Shown here: positions 40,340 to 47,603 of the stretch, piece by piece
How positions within the stretch are numbered: the stretch's first letter is position 1
Layout of the letters: each line of letters starts with the position of its first letter
Virus record (IMG/VR): IMGVR_UViG_3300035070_002934
Location: 1-52,271 of that record
Strand: one strand, 5' to 3'
DNA: 52,271 nt
Source of the DNA: a virus
Translations under genes and position numbers: made by a program
The notes under the pieces: generated by a model
Told to the model about the DNA's origin: nothing
Database searches by the model: none
The model's input: only the letters and a program-made list of their open reading frames with translations

Positions 40340-40789
40340 TTAGGCGTGAGGGCCTATTGTTTTAGGCGTTATGTACAACGCCCAGTCTGAATCAATAGTC
40401 TGTCCACCGTTGTTTTGGATGTAAAAGTCGTACTGCTGGCTTGTTTGCGTGTTTGGCAGTCTAATATCAATCGCAATATATTGCTGAGTCGTCACATCGT
40501 TGAGCGGGAATGACCCAACATAAATGTGTCCAAAATTAGCGTCCGGCACATCGCCATCATTTGTAGACTGGATGTTGAGCGGACACAGGTAGAGATTGAC
40601 TGATCTGTTAGCAGTCGGCGCAGTAGTGTACGATGCAGACAAAACAACCGAGGCCATAGGCGCATCGTCGTCATTTGTCCATGTTGTAGCCGCCGCACCA
40701 AAAGCACCATCTACAACAGTTGAGCCGCTACCTGTAATTGTGTCCTGAGTGCCAAAAAATTCTATTGCTGCATTAGTAGTAATAGCCAT
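40340..40789 (-). CDS. Beta-rich minor virion protein, function unknown
   Basis: 149 aa, Thr/Ala/Asp/Asn-rich, probably an all-beta sandwich (SVNLYLCPLNIQSTNDGDVP, YIAIDIRLPNTQTSQQYDFYI). It overlaps its upstream neighbour by one base and precedes the LamG-like gene, so both may be part of the same surface structure. No family recognised. Confidence 0.55.
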   Translation of the reverse strand: MAITTNAAIEFFGTQDTITGSGSTVVDGAFGAAATTWTNDDDAPMASVVLSASYTTAPTANRSVNLYLCPLNIQSTNDGDVPDANFGHIYVGSFPLNDVTTQQYIAIDIRLPNTQTSQQYDFYIQNNGGQTIDSDWALYITPKTIGPHA

Positions 40790-41229
40790 TATTCAGCACC
40801 TCTGATATTTACAACGTCTACCATTCGGATATTGGGAAACTCAAGTTCAACAGTTTGGCCAATCTGCATGATTGCCGCCTTAACCACATCTGGATTAATA
40901 GATTGCGCTGCCAGCATGGCCGCAACGGTCGCATCCGCCAGAAACTCATCCAGAACAGCAACATTGCTGGCAACGGACAGATCGACCTGACCATCAGGCC
41001 CAAACCTTTTTTCCAGCGCGATACACATATTGCGTAGTGGAGTGTGTTCACCAACCGCGTTTTTCTGATCTTCGACCAGCGACAGCAGTCCGACAGACAG
41101 CAGGACACCGCTGATTTCTGCACCCGCTGCCATGCCATATTTAGTGACTGTTCTAGCGCGTAGTTGATCAAGCATCTCTTGATGACTTTGACCAGATTCT
41201 AGCTCCGCTATTGCTGTTTCAAGACTCAT
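40789..41229 (-). CDS. Helical phage protein, function unknown
   Basis: 146 aa, almost all helix with a hydrophobic central part (GAEISGVLLSVGLLSLVEDQ, DATVAAMLAAQSINPD). It overlaps its upstream neighbour by 11 bp. No motif or family recognised. Confidence 0.55.
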   Translation of the reverse strand: MSLETAIAELESGQSHQEMLDQLRARTVTKYGMAAGAEISGVLLSVGLLSLVEDQKNAVGEHTPLRNMCIALEKRFGPDGQVDLSVASNVAVLDEFLADATVAAMLAAQSINPDVVKAAIMQIGQTVELEFPNIRMVDVVNIRGAE

Positions 41230-41476
41230 GCGTCAAATCCTTGTTTTTATGTTCCCACTTAACTTTCTTCGCGCCCAGCGTTTCACAGTGCGTCAAAATT
41301 GCGCGGAAAACTGGTATTGAAAAATGCCCGTGCGCGGCGTAAACGTAGGCCGTGTCGTCGCCGCAGTATTTGATTTGTGCGACTGCGTCATATGTCTCGC
41401 GGTTTGCGTAGCTGTCTGCATTGCCGTTGACGTAAACGCGGCAGCTCTCTTCCTCAACTTTGAAATGCACGTGCAT
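41219..41476 (-). CDS. Small alpha/beta protein, function unknown
   Basis: 85 aa. A beta sheet is suggested by HVHFKVEEESCRVYVNGNAD and AQIKYCGDDTAYVYAAHG, and a C-terminal helix by VFRAILTHCETLGAKKV. Compact globular protein of unknown role; its start overlaps the stop of the upstream gene by one base. Confidence 0.55.
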   Translation of the reverse strand: MHVHFKVEEESCRVYVNGNADSYANRETYDAVAQIKYCGDDTAYVYAAHGHFSIPVFRAILTHCETLGAKKVKWEHKNKDLTHES

Positions 41477-41868
41477 CAGATTTGCTCCGCCAGCACTGCA
41501 ATAACATGCACTGCAAACAGCGCTCCCGCGATTGACACCCAGCCAGCCCAGCCAGAGGGGTAATTCACAGTGCTTGGCCTATCGTGCTCGATCGCGTTGT
41601 TGCAATGATCATGCTCATCTCTGAGCATTAAAAACAGTCGATCTATAGTGTCAGCAAGTAGCGCCCAAACACCTTGATTTCTGTGCTTTCGGCGATTCAC
41701 TCCACAGCGGCCTGAAAAAGATTGATCTGGATGTCCGCCGGTCAGGGTGTTTAGAAACTGCGTTGCAGTCATCAGCAAGTGCCGCGAATATAATCCTAAC
41801 GCCGAGTTTGCAGGCGTGAATGCAGCTGATGCTATGACGACAATCCAAAAAGCTATGATGTAGCTCAT
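41476..41868 (-). CDS. Small membrane protein, function unknown
   Basis: 130 aa with two hydrophobic segments: the N-terminal one (YIIAFWIVVIASAAF) may be a signal anchor, and the C-terminal one (WAGWVSIAGALFAVHVIAVLA) spans the membrane. The middle part is hydrophilic and His/Arg-rich (GRCGVNRRKHRN, DEHDHC). It lies in the lysis-adjacent part of the late operon. Function unknown. Confidence 0.55.
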   Translation of the reverse strand: MSYIIAFWIVVIASAAFTPANSALGLYSRHLLMTATQFLNTLTGGHPDQSFSGRCGVNRRKHRNQGVWALLADTIDRLFLMLRDEHDHCNNAIEHDRPSTVNYPSGWAGWVSIAGALFAVHVIAVLAEQI

Positions 41869-41871
41869 TGA

Positions 41872-42174
41872 TCAGCCCTCAAATAGCCGCTGCTTTAATA
41901 GATAGCCTTCCAGCATCCAGATTTTGTTTCGCGCATTTTCAAAAGCTATTTTCTCGCCCAGTTCTTTATTGAAGTTCGCAGGGCTTGCGCAGGCTGACTC
42001 GCCCGTCACTGCGAATCCGTTTTGCAGTGTCAGGCAACAAACAGTCAAGCAGGTGTCACCGAAGACATGGAAAGCCTTGTCCTTTACCGCTTTATCGATT
42101 AGTTCCGGCGTCAACCTTGGTGCAGTCAACCCTTTATCTTGAATCTCTTGCTCTACCGCCGCTTCATTGCTCAT
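41872..42174 (-). CDS. Phage gp49/gp66-like protein
   Basis: 100 aa from the ATG at 42174, which overlaps the stop of the upstream gene (ATGA); the frame is open further upstream but through that gene. The sequence fits the family named after N4 gp49 and Sf6 gene 66: FGDTCLTVCCLTLQNGFAVTGESAC, then NFNKELGEKIAFENARNKIW at the end. The role of the family is unknown; members occur widely in phages with replicative and accessory genes. Confidence 0.75.
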   Translation of the reverse strand: MSNEAAVEQEIQDKGLTAPRLTPELIDKAVKDKAFHVFGDTCLTVCCLTLQNGFAVTGESACASPANFNKELGEKIAFENARNKIWMLEGYLLKQRLFEG

Positions 42175-42731
42175 AGTGTCGCCCCCAGTGCCATCATGTA
42201 AGTGAGTGTTGCGCACAGGCCGCCCCGGATCAGCTCTTGCAACTGCCAGGTGTTTTTGTGCTTGTATTTGCCGCCCAGCTCGCGCGCCACTACAACGGCG
42301 ACCGGCATGGCGACCGGCATGGCGACAAAAATGTAAATAAACTCTGGATACCAGCATGACATAAGCAGAGCGGGTAACGCCCAGATCCCGCCTCGCGCAA
42401 TCAACGCAAGCACCGGATTAGTTTTTAGAATGCCGACTTGCCAGCGCTCTAAACCGGTTTTGCCCATCTCAGTGTCATAAAGTAGCGCACCCAGTGGCGC
42501 ACCCCAGCCGGGCCATTCACAGACCGCGAAAAGCAGGGCAAATCCGAGCGTAATTGCGGCCGTTTCAGACAGTCCATAGTCGCTGTAGATAGTAGCGAGC
42601 AACGCCAGACATGCGCCCATGAGCATGGCCTCGGCGAAATTGCTGATAATGGTCAGTTCTTTTGACCCACGGCACTTATCAAAAATAGAGCACATCGTTA
42701 TCAAAATGATCGCGATTATGAATTCTGTCAT
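42171..42731 (-). CDS. Polytopic membrane protein, function unknown
   Basis: 186 aa with about five hydrophobic segments (for example FIIAIILITMCSIF, MLMGACLALLATIYS, ITLGFALLFAVCEW, IWALPALLMSC). A 12-bp tandem repeat in the DNA (GCGACCGGCATG, near 42299-42322) produces AMPVAMPV in the fourth segment, a likely slippage product. Lying next to the holin-like gene, it may belong to the lysis cassette, but it is longer than usual holins. Confidence 0.6.
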   Translation of the reverse strand: MTEFIIAIILITMCSIFDKCRGSKELTIISNFAEAMLMGACLALLATIYSDYGLSETAAITLGFALLFAVCEWPGWGAPLGALLYDTEMGKTGLERWQVGILKTNPVLALIARGGIWALPALLMSCWYPEFIYIFVAMPVAMPVAVVVARELGGKYKHKNTWQLQELIRGGLCATLTYMMALGATL

Positions 42732-43099
42732 TTTCCCAGCACCCCTTTTAATCCCTTAATCCCGAACGACGCACAAATTGCCGCCATGAATGACCACTGA
42801 TACCACTCGGGAGTTTTTGCCATCGCATCAAACCCGGCAATGATGTACGGCACAGCGCTAGGAAAGAACGATGCAAGAAAAGGCGCGGATAGAATCAGCG
42901 TTAAATACTCATCTTTCCAGCTGGATTCTGCCGCCTTCGCCTGCAACTGCTCCCAGCTCGCCACACTCTCTGCCGCAATCAGCATGGCCTTGGATTCGGC
43001 TTCGACTCTAACTATCTGCTTTTGCTGCTTACCTTTGATGTAGCTAGAGCCTAGCTCGATCAAATCACTGATAATAGGGATACCAGACAGCCAACTCAT
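42728..43099 (-). CDS. Putative holin (3-TM type)
   Basis: 123 aa from the ATG at 43099, whose ATGA overlaps the preceding stop. An amphipathic N-terminus (MSWLSGIPIISDLIELGSSY) is followed by a charged helix and SSWKDEYLTLILSAPFLASF, the signature region of phage 3-TM holins, then two membrane segments up to GIKGLKGVLGK. It would form membrane holes that release the amidase encoded two genes upstream. Gene order amidase, coiled-coil membrane protein, holin supports this. Confidence 0.7.
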   Translation of the reverse strand: MSWLSGIPIISDLIELGSSYIKGKQQKQIVRVEAESKAMLIAAESVASWEQLQAKAAESSWKDEYLTLILSAPFLASFFPSAVPYIIAGFDAMAKTPEWYQWSFMAAICASFGIKGLKGVLGK

Positions 43100-43368
43100 A
43101 ACCACCCCTTAACCAATGCGCCGACAAACGCAGCAACGATGAGCCAGCCGACTTTTGCAAAGGCTCCCGTCCAAACACTATTTTGAGAGACTGCCACCTC
43201 GATTTTTTCAACGCGCCCGGCAAAGCGTTCGAGTTTTTTAAGTATGATCTGCGTCAATTCTTCGTTGTTCGCTTGCCGCTCTTCGATTCTTGCCATACTG
43301 ACAAGCACTTCTTGTATCTTGTCGAGCTTGTTTTCGATCCTGAGCAACCGATTATCCGTGTTGTCCAT
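43096..43368 (-). CDS. Coiled-coil protein with C-terminal membrane anchor (XhlA-like)
   Basis: 90 aa from the ATG at 43368 (GGGG ribosome binding site). Residues about 5-60 form a coiled coil (LLRIENKLDKIQEVLVSMAR, EELTQIILKKLERFAGRVEK) and 68-90 a transmembrane segment (GAFAKVGWLIVAAFVGALVK). This layout is that of XhlA-type lysis accessory proteins. It overlaps the end of the amidase gene by 17 bp and the holin start by 4 bp. Confidence 0.65.
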   Translation of the reverse strand: MDNTDNRLLRIENKLDKIQEVLVSMARIEERQANNEELTQIILKKLERFAGRVEKIEVAVSQNSVWTGAFAKVGWLIVAAFVGALVKGWL

Positions 43369-43774
43369 ACCAACCCCGCACATCAAAGCACGGGCAGTCC
43401 TTTGCCACCTCCGGGAAATCTCTATGACCCATCAATTGTGCGCCAGGGTATCTCGTCTGCATTTCATCTATGATGCTTCGTAGCGTGGTGAATTGAGCTT
43501 CTGTGAAGTTGTTCTCATCTTTGCCATCATCGTCAATACCGCCTACAACACAGATACCGACACTACAATGATTATGGCCGTACACGTGTGCGCCGACTGA
43601 ATTGAGTGCTCTACCAATCTCTAGCGAGCCATCGCGCCTGATGATCAGGTGATAACCAATGTCTTTCCATCCACGAGCCTTGTGCCAGTAGCGTATTTCT
43701 TCCGCGCCAATGTCCATACTTGTCGTTGTCGCACTACAATGCACCACGATGTAATCGGTTTTTTTTCGCTGCAT
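43352..43774 (-). CDS. Endolysin: N-acetylmuramoyl-L-alanine amidase, T7 lysozyme type
   Basis: 140 aa, a single Amidase_2 domain. The zinc ligands of the T7 enzyme are all present: H12 (VVHCSAT), H117 (MGHRDF) and C129 (KDCPCFDVRGW), plus catalytic Tyr41 (IGYHLIIRRDG) and Lys125. It cuts the amide bond between muramic acid and the stem peptide at lysis. No signal peptide, so it depends on the holin encoded downstream. It is the first gene after the terminator at 43.8 kb, so its expression needs antitermination or a separate promoter. Confidence 0.93.
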   Translation of the reverse strand: MQRKKTDYIVVHCSATTTSMDIGAEEIRYWHKARGWKDIGYHLIIRRDGSLEIGRALNSVGAHVYGHNHCSVGICVVGGIDDDGKDENNFTEAQFTTLRSIIDEMQTRYPGAQLMGHRDFPEVAKDCPCFDVRGWYGQHG

Positions 43775-43798
43775 GGATACTGCCTAACTCCAAATTTT

Positions 43799-43838
43799 GA
43801 GCAAAAAAAAAGCCCGGATATTTGACTATCCGAGCTTT
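43799..43838 (-). terminator. Intrinsic terminator upstream of the lysis/late genes
   Basis: On the minus strand AGCTCGGATA-GTCAAA-TATCCGGGCT forms a long stem around a 6-nt loop, followed by nine T residues. It separates the promoter-proximal segment (43907-45039) from the endolysin gene and is a natural target for late antitermination. Confidence 0.85.
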
Positions 43839-43906
43839 GGGTTGACTTATTGCAATTATGGGGATTTTACCCCCTATTTTTGCGTAAAGCTAGTATTGCT
43901 GTGTTT

Positions 43907-44308
43907 TCATACAGGTTTTTCCCAAAACCTTTGAGTCATATCAATGACCGCTAACCGCTCCGCTGCATTCCATCCCCGCGCCTTTGCCTTAAACTCTTCG
44001 TGATCAATGCCGTGGTGCGTTAGCAGCTCGGCCACATTCCCGTCGTACTTAATCGCCTCACTTACCTGCCAATCTAGCCCGGCAACTTCTTGCATCACAT
44101 CATCCGCCAACATATGCCCATTGTATGCCTGGCATAGCGCCAGCTTCTCACCTTCTGCAAGCTCCGGCATTACCGCCGCTATCAGTATGTTGTATCTCTG
44201 TGCGAGAGAGTTCAGCGACCCAGACCAGTTGGTCTCGCCGTTTTGCGTTAAGATTTTGCATAGCTTGATGGTTTCATCCACCAAGCGTACTGATTTTTTA
44301 ATAGCCAT
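43907..44308 (-). CDS. Phage protein of the late leader, function unknown
   Basis: 133 aa, helical, starting with MAIKKSVRLVDETIKLCKIL. The segment EGEKLALCQAYNGHMLADDV and the C-terminal RGWNAAERLAVIDMTQRFW are characteristic but not recognised. The gene is bounded by terminators on both sides and preceded by GGGGGAATT as ribosome binding site. Function unknown; it may act on late expression or host physiology. Confidence 0.6.
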   Translation of the reverse strand: MAIKKSVRLVDETIKLCKILTQNGETNWSGSLNSLAQRYNILIAAVMPELAEGEKLALCQAYNGHMLADDVMQEVAGLDWQVSEAIKYDGNVAELLTHHGIDHEEFKAKARGWNAAERLAVIDMTQRFWEKPV

Positions 44309-44317
44309 AATTCCCCC

Positions 44318-44337
44318 AAAAAAGGGGCTTTCGCCCC
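44318..44337 (-). terminator. Intrinsic terminator in the late leader
   Basis: On the minus strand GGGGC-GAAA-GCCCC is followed directly by six T residues. It lies between the acidic protein gene and the next gene. Confidence 0.9.
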
Positions 44338-44346
44338 ATGTTTTAT

Positions 44347-45039
44347 TTATGCGTTAGCAAACTCCCTTAACTCTTCCATCCACTCGCTATCATCGCAAGT
44401 GTGATTGTCGATGAGGAGTTTCGCAACATTGGCCGGAATATCGTCACCGCTGTATAGTGCATCTGCCCAAAGATCCAGCAATTCGGATTTCATCGAATCA
44501 ACATCATTGAAAGACGAACTAAAGAAATATCCATTATCACCATCACAATCCAACAAGTCTTGTGCGTACTCGTCGAAACTCTTGCCCTCCGGTAGATATC
44601 CTCTGCCATCCAGCCACTCGCCAAGATCGTCAATCATGCCGCCCTCGTGGTCGCAGCAAAAGCCGTTTCCGTAGTCGTCCAATCTTTCGTAGACTTCTTG
44701 AGCCTCTGCGTTCAGCTTACCGACATAGTTATTGCCGTCCCACACCACATCAGCGCCATCCAGTATCTGCTGGAATGCTTCAGCGTTATCATTAATGATC
44801 TGTTCGATCTGATCCGCTGTTGATTGTGGGTTGATTGCAAACCGGATTACGATGCCGTGCCAGACACGTGCAGGTACTGCATTGCCTATCTCGCTAGTGT
44901 AATCAGCATCAATGTCGCCATCTTCAAGATCAAGCGTTATAAATGCTGGCTGGGCATTAAACTGCCCAGGGTATTTGCAATAGACTGGGAATCTTTCTGT
45001 TTTTTCGGAAGCGTTGAAAAGAATATTTAATGTGGTCAT
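44347..45039 (-). CDS. Highly acidic protein, possible DNA mimic
   Basis: 230 aa with AAGGA 9 nt upstream of the ATG. A short alpha/beta N-terminal domain (FITLDLEDGDIDADYTSEIG, VWHGIVIRFAINPQSTADQI, VVWDGNNYVGKL) occurs in accessory proteins of phages and plasmids. The C-terminal half is very rich in Asp and Glu (YERLDDYGNGF, EYAQDLLDCDGDNGYF, LLDLWADALYSGDDIP). Such charge is typical of DNA mimics that block restriction or other DNA-binding proteins, but the assignment is inference. It is the first gene behind the strong promoter at 45.1 kb. Confidence 0.65.
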   Translation of the reverse strand: MTTLNILFNASEKTERFPVYCKYPGQFNAQPAFITLDLEDGDIDADYTSEIGNAVPARVWHGIVIRFAINPQSTADQIEQIINDNAEAFQQILDGADVVWDGNNYVGKLNAEAQEVYERLDDYGNGFCCDHEGGMIDDLGEWLDGRGYLPEGKSFDEYAQDLLDCDGDNGYFFSSSFNDVDSMKSELLDLWADALYSGDDIPANVAKLLIDNHTCDDSEWMEELREFANA

Positions 45040-45106
45040 GATGTTTATCCTTACTTACGCCCTCATTGAAGGGGCTGATTAGTTGGTGTACTCAAGGTAC
45101 GATTTA

Positions 45107-45136
45107 ACTATATCTCACTCGTATCGCACCTGTCAA
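45107..45136 (-). promoter_or_regulatory. Strong sigma70-type promoter, late leader
   Basis: On the minus strand TTGACA (45136-45131), an 18-nt spacer and TATAGT (45112-45107). It lies directly downstream of the Q-like gene block and about 68 bp before the ATG at 45039. With two terminators downstream it has the layout of a lambda pR'-like late promoter. Confidence 0.8.
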
Positions 45137-45300
45137 CACTTTATTTTATTTCCCCCTACGCAATTAATCCCCACCAGGTGCTCCTTCGGCAGAAGAAGAA
45201 ACGGGCCTTGCTCTGCATCCCAGGCGGTCAATGCAATCATTTCTGTGTTATTTTCCGCCGCCACTACTAACGTACCATCATCGTCAAAATAAACTTTCAC
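45133..45300 (-). CDS. Small protein coupled to the antiterminator gene
   Basis: 55 aa starting at GTG 45300, which overlaps the stop of the Q-like gene (GTGA), so translation is probably coupled. Beta-rich (VYFDDDGTLVVAAENNTEM, GPFLLLPKEHLVG). No family recognised. A longer frame to 45360 would lie inside the upstream gene and is not preferred. Confidence 0.6.
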   Translation of the reverse strand: MKVYFDDDGTLVVAAENNTEMIALTAWDAEQGPFLLLPKEHLVGINCVGGNKIKC

Positions 45301-45866
45301 ACCGCCACCCTCTCGCCAAATAGTTTCGCATCCATGATGTATAGCGTGCTGGTTTCCCACTCCCCAACCTTTGCCTGAAAGAACTTAAACAGATCGATAT
45401 ACTTCCGATTTCTAAATGTGTGCCTGTCTATGTCGCACAGTTCCGCCAGTTTCGATTCACTGAATGTTACGCGCCCGGCCCCATCGCATCGCTTGCACGG
45501 TTGCAGCAACCCTCGAACGATGACCTCTTTTCTCCCTTGGCACTTTGGGCAACGGTCCAATCCTGGCTCAACTTCAAAATCCACAATGATTTCTGACAAC
45601 TTCTGCGCGTCCTCTTGCTCAATCAGACTTTTCTCACCCATCATCAGTAGCGGGTGAACCAGCAAATTAATAGCTTTTACCCGCGCATTAGTATCACGCG
45701 AATACTTTGCTAAACAGACATAACTACCAATCTTTGGACATCCAGCCATAGCGCCCATTACATCCAGTCCATTTATGAGCGGCGCACGTCCACCTGGAAT
45801 GTGTGGTTCTATCCCTGGAGACTTTACAGCCGCTTTTGCTAACATCATTTTTACTCGCTCGCTCAT
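45297..45866 (-). CDS. Putative late antiterminator, Q-like, with zinc finger
   Basis: 189 aa, GAGG 5 nt before the ATG. A DnaJ-type zinc finger is clear: C106, C109 (CPKC) and C124, C127 (CKRC), each followed by Gly-rich turns. Behind it comes a helix-turn-helix-like part (SKLAELCDIDRHTFRNRKY). Lambda Q-type antiterminators share this order of CxxC finger and DNA-binding helices, and the gene occupies the Q position: end of the early operon, just before a promoter-terminator segment and the lysis genes. It would let RNA polymerase pass the terminators at 44.3 and 43.8 kb. Identity is inferred from motif plus position. Confidence 0.65.
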   Translation of the reverse strand: MSERVKMMLAKAAVKSPGIEPHIPGGRAPLINGLDVMGAMAGCPKIGSYVCLAKYSRDTNARVKAINLLVHPLLMMGEKSLIEQEDAQKLSEIIVDFEVEPGLDRCPKCQGRKEVIVRGLLQPCKRCDGAGRVTFSESKLAELCDIDRHTFRNRKYIDLFKFFQAKVGEWETSTLYIMDAKLFGERVAV

Positions 45867-45923
45867 AATGCCTCGCTGATTATTAGTGTTGTCTGCCGAT
45901 GCCGCTGTGCCGTTTGTGCTCTG

Positions 45924-46151
45924 TTAGTCCGCACGATTTGCTTTTGTCGATTGGTGTAATGACCAGGCAGTTTGATTTTTATGTGTCACTCGCCACGCCG
46001 GGAATCTGTAAAACCGCTCCGCGCTGTTTGCAATTTTGACCAACTCCCCGACCGTTTTTTTTAGTTCTGGCGACAGGGCTTTGTAATGTCGCACCTGCTC
46101 CGCTCTATCTGTCATATCCAAAATTTTATTAGCTTCGTCGTGGCATCTCAC
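45924..46151 (-). CDS. Small early-region protein, function unknown
   Basis: 75 aa, basic and helical (DRAEQVRHYKALSPELKKTV, FPAWRVTHKNQTAW). Its ATG overlaps the stop of the upstream zinc-finger gene (ATGA). No family recognised; it belongs to the nin-like block of small genes. Confidence 0.55.
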   Translation of the reverse strand: MRCHDEANKILDMTDRAEQVRHYKALSPELKKTVGELVKIANSAERFYRFPAWRVTHKNQTAWSLHQSTKANRAD

Positions 46152-46426
46152 ATCATGCCGCGAATGACACTGTTTGCCGCTTTAACGTCCCATGCGCACT
46201 TTGTAAATTCGCTCCAATCCGTGAGATGTCTATTTTCTGCGCGTGCCAGTCGATTGATGTGTCCTGCTCGCCAGGCGGCAACGTATTTGCTTTTGCATAG
46301 CCTGCACGTTGTCGCGCGGCTCTGTGTGCCGTCCTTTTTGATGTCGCTCATCAGCGCATAGTCGTCGTCTGTTAAGTGCCCGTTCCGCGGGTTCTCGCAC
46401 GTTTTTGATTTGCATTTTGCACTCAT
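46148..46426 (-). CDS. Small zinc-finger protein of the nin-like region
   Basis: 92 aa from the ATG at 46426 (GGAG 8 nt upstream). Cysteines in CKSKTC and TCRLCKSKYVAAW could form a small zinc-binding module of the HNH/McrA treble-clef kind, but the catalytic histidines are not evident. It overlaps the next gene by 4 bp. A DNA-binding role is plausible but unproven. Confidence 0.6.
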   Translation of the reverse strand: MSAKCKSKTCENPRNGHLTDDDYALMSDIKKDGTQSRATTCRLCKSKYVAAWRAGHINRLARAENRHLTDWSEFTKCAWDVKAANSVIRGMM

Positions 46427-46428
46427 AA

Positions 46429-46791
46429 TCAAAACTCCTCAGATATTTCAGTGATGTATATTTGCCCAGTGTCGCCCCACACCTTGCGGCTATGCAGTTG
46501 CCAGATGTGCGAGTCCTCGGTCAGCACGGCATCTAGTAGAGCCTTGTCCAAATTGTCCAGATCCGGCCTTTGCCTGTGCGGCTTCCCGCGCATCTGCTCA
46601 CGCTTTTTCTGCGACCAGCTCGCAGGCATCGGGATAGTGTATTCAACGCTTGCCGACTCCGGAACGTTAACGCCGTGCGCCCGGCACTGGTCTTTAAAAT
46701 TCCGGTATCTGATGACGCAATCGCGCTTTTTCCACCTGTCAGATTGCGTCATCCTTGGCTTCGGCATCGGCTCGATATCAAACAGAGGCAC
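46429..46791 (-). CDS. rusA: RusA-like Holliday junction resolvase
   Basis: 120 aa from the GTG at 46791 (GGAG 8 nt upstream); TTG 46815 would be a longer alternative. RusA features: the N-terminal IEPMPKPRMTQSDRW, the active-site block RPDLDNLDKALLDAVL with D77, D79 and K83, and a following acidic TEDS. The enzyme cuts four-way junctions formed during phage replication and recombination. It lies in a block with NinB and a DUF1364 nuclease, as in lambdoid nin regions. Confidence 0.88.
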   Translation of the reverse strand: MPLFDIEPMPKPRMTQSDRWKKRDCVIRYRNFKDQCRAHGVNVPESASVEYTIPMPASWSQKKREQMRGKPHRQRPDLDNLDKALLDAVLTEDSHIWQLHSRKVWGDTGQIYITEISEEF

Positions 46792-47146
46792 TGCGAGCAC
46801 TCCGGTACAGAGCAATGAATTTCAGCGCATCGGTCTTGCGGAAATGCGCCTCTCTGCCGCGCCAGTCGCCAGCTCTGGCGCTGTAGCTATGCACTGGCGG
46901 CAACGCCACACCATAGCAGACGCCATTGATTTGAGCCGCCCTCAGTTGCAGCGGAGCCAGCCCTGTTTGACGCGACAACCAGTCAAGATCTACCAGCTCG
47001 ACCTGCTCGCTACCGGCGGCACAAGTGACAATCTCGCCGCCTTTAGCCATAAACGACTCTATGTCGGCAGCCAGTCTCGCTCTGTGCGCGTCTTTTTGGC
47101 TCTTTGACGTGATTACGTCATCTTCTCTAAACGCAATGCTGCTCAT
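46778..47146 (-). CDS. Early-region protein, function unknown
   Basis: 122 aa. The N-terminus is basic and helical (KSQKDAHRARLAADIESFMA). The middle (LDWLSRQTGLAPLQLRAAQI) reads like a helix-turn-helix, and YSARAGDWRGREAHFRKTDALKF follows. It overlaps RusA at its end, and its ATG overlaps the stop of the upstream small gene. Possibly DNA-binding; no family named. Confidence 0.55.
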   Translation of the reverse strand: MSSIAFREDDVITSKSQKDAHRARLAADIESFMAKGGEIVTCAAGSEQVELVDLDWLSRQTGLAPLQLRAAQINGVCYGVALPPVHSYSARAGDWRGREAHFRKTDALKFIALYRSARSASV

Positions 47147-47298
47147 TTTGTTACCGCCTCCATCACTTTTTTCAATCTGTTTTCTGCTACTCTCAGCGCA
47201 TCCTGATAACGCGCCGCCACCTCCTTGGCAGCGCTTAGCATTCCGCCCAGCCGCAATATCTCTTGCTTTTGTCGCTCGATGATTTCTGACTCGCTCAT
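47143..47298 (-). CDS. Very small coiled-coil protein
   Basis: 51 aa, one long helix (EIIERQKQEILRLGGMLSAA, VAENRLKKVMEAV). ATGA overlaps with both neighbours (47295-47298 and 47143-47146) support translation. Unknown role in the nin-like block. Confidence 0.6.
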   Translation of the reverse strand: MSESEIIERQKQEILRLGGMLSAAKEVAARYQDALRVAENRLKKVMEAVTK

Positions 47299-47603
47299 TT
47301 CAGCCCCTTAACTGTTACCAATCCGATCTCAATCCATCGCCGCCACGTTCTCACCATTGCCCGGCGCAAGTACCACTCCCTATCTGATTCGAGCTCTGCC
47401 GATTTAAAGCGCCGATCAATTGCGTCATGGCACGAACTGCAAGAATAACAAACGCTAATGTCGTCACTTTTTTTGCCCATCCCGCCGGACTCATCGGGCA
47501 GGTGTGCTAAAACCGTTGTCTCTGTGTCGCCGTTGCAGAGGCCGACGATTTGCAATGTGCAAACCTCGCCTCTTGCCGATTCTCGTAGTGCGTTTGATCT
47601 CAT
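47295..47603 (-). CDS. DUF1364-type putative nuclease
   Basis: 102 aa. The family pattern is clear: LRESARGEVCTLQIVGLCNG, DTETTVLAHLPDESGGMGKK, and VCYSCSSCHDAIDRR. The Cys and His residues form an HNH/treble-clef-like site (CYSCSSCHD). Members sit in nin-like regions of lambdoid phages and are thought to be nucleases acting in recombination. It overlaps NinB by 4 bp. Confidence 0.8.
   Translation of the reverse strand: MRSNALRESARGEVCTLQIVGLCNGDTETTVLAHLPDESGGMGKKSDDISVCYSCSSCHDAIDRRFKSAELESDREWYLRRAMVRTWRRWIEIGLVTVKGLK

Noticed and set aside
41872-42357. 161-aa version of the gp49-like protein
   Set aside because: The added N-terminus is His/Arg/Gly-rich shadow of the upstream membrane gene; ATG 42174 overlaps that gene's stop as elsewhere in the operon.
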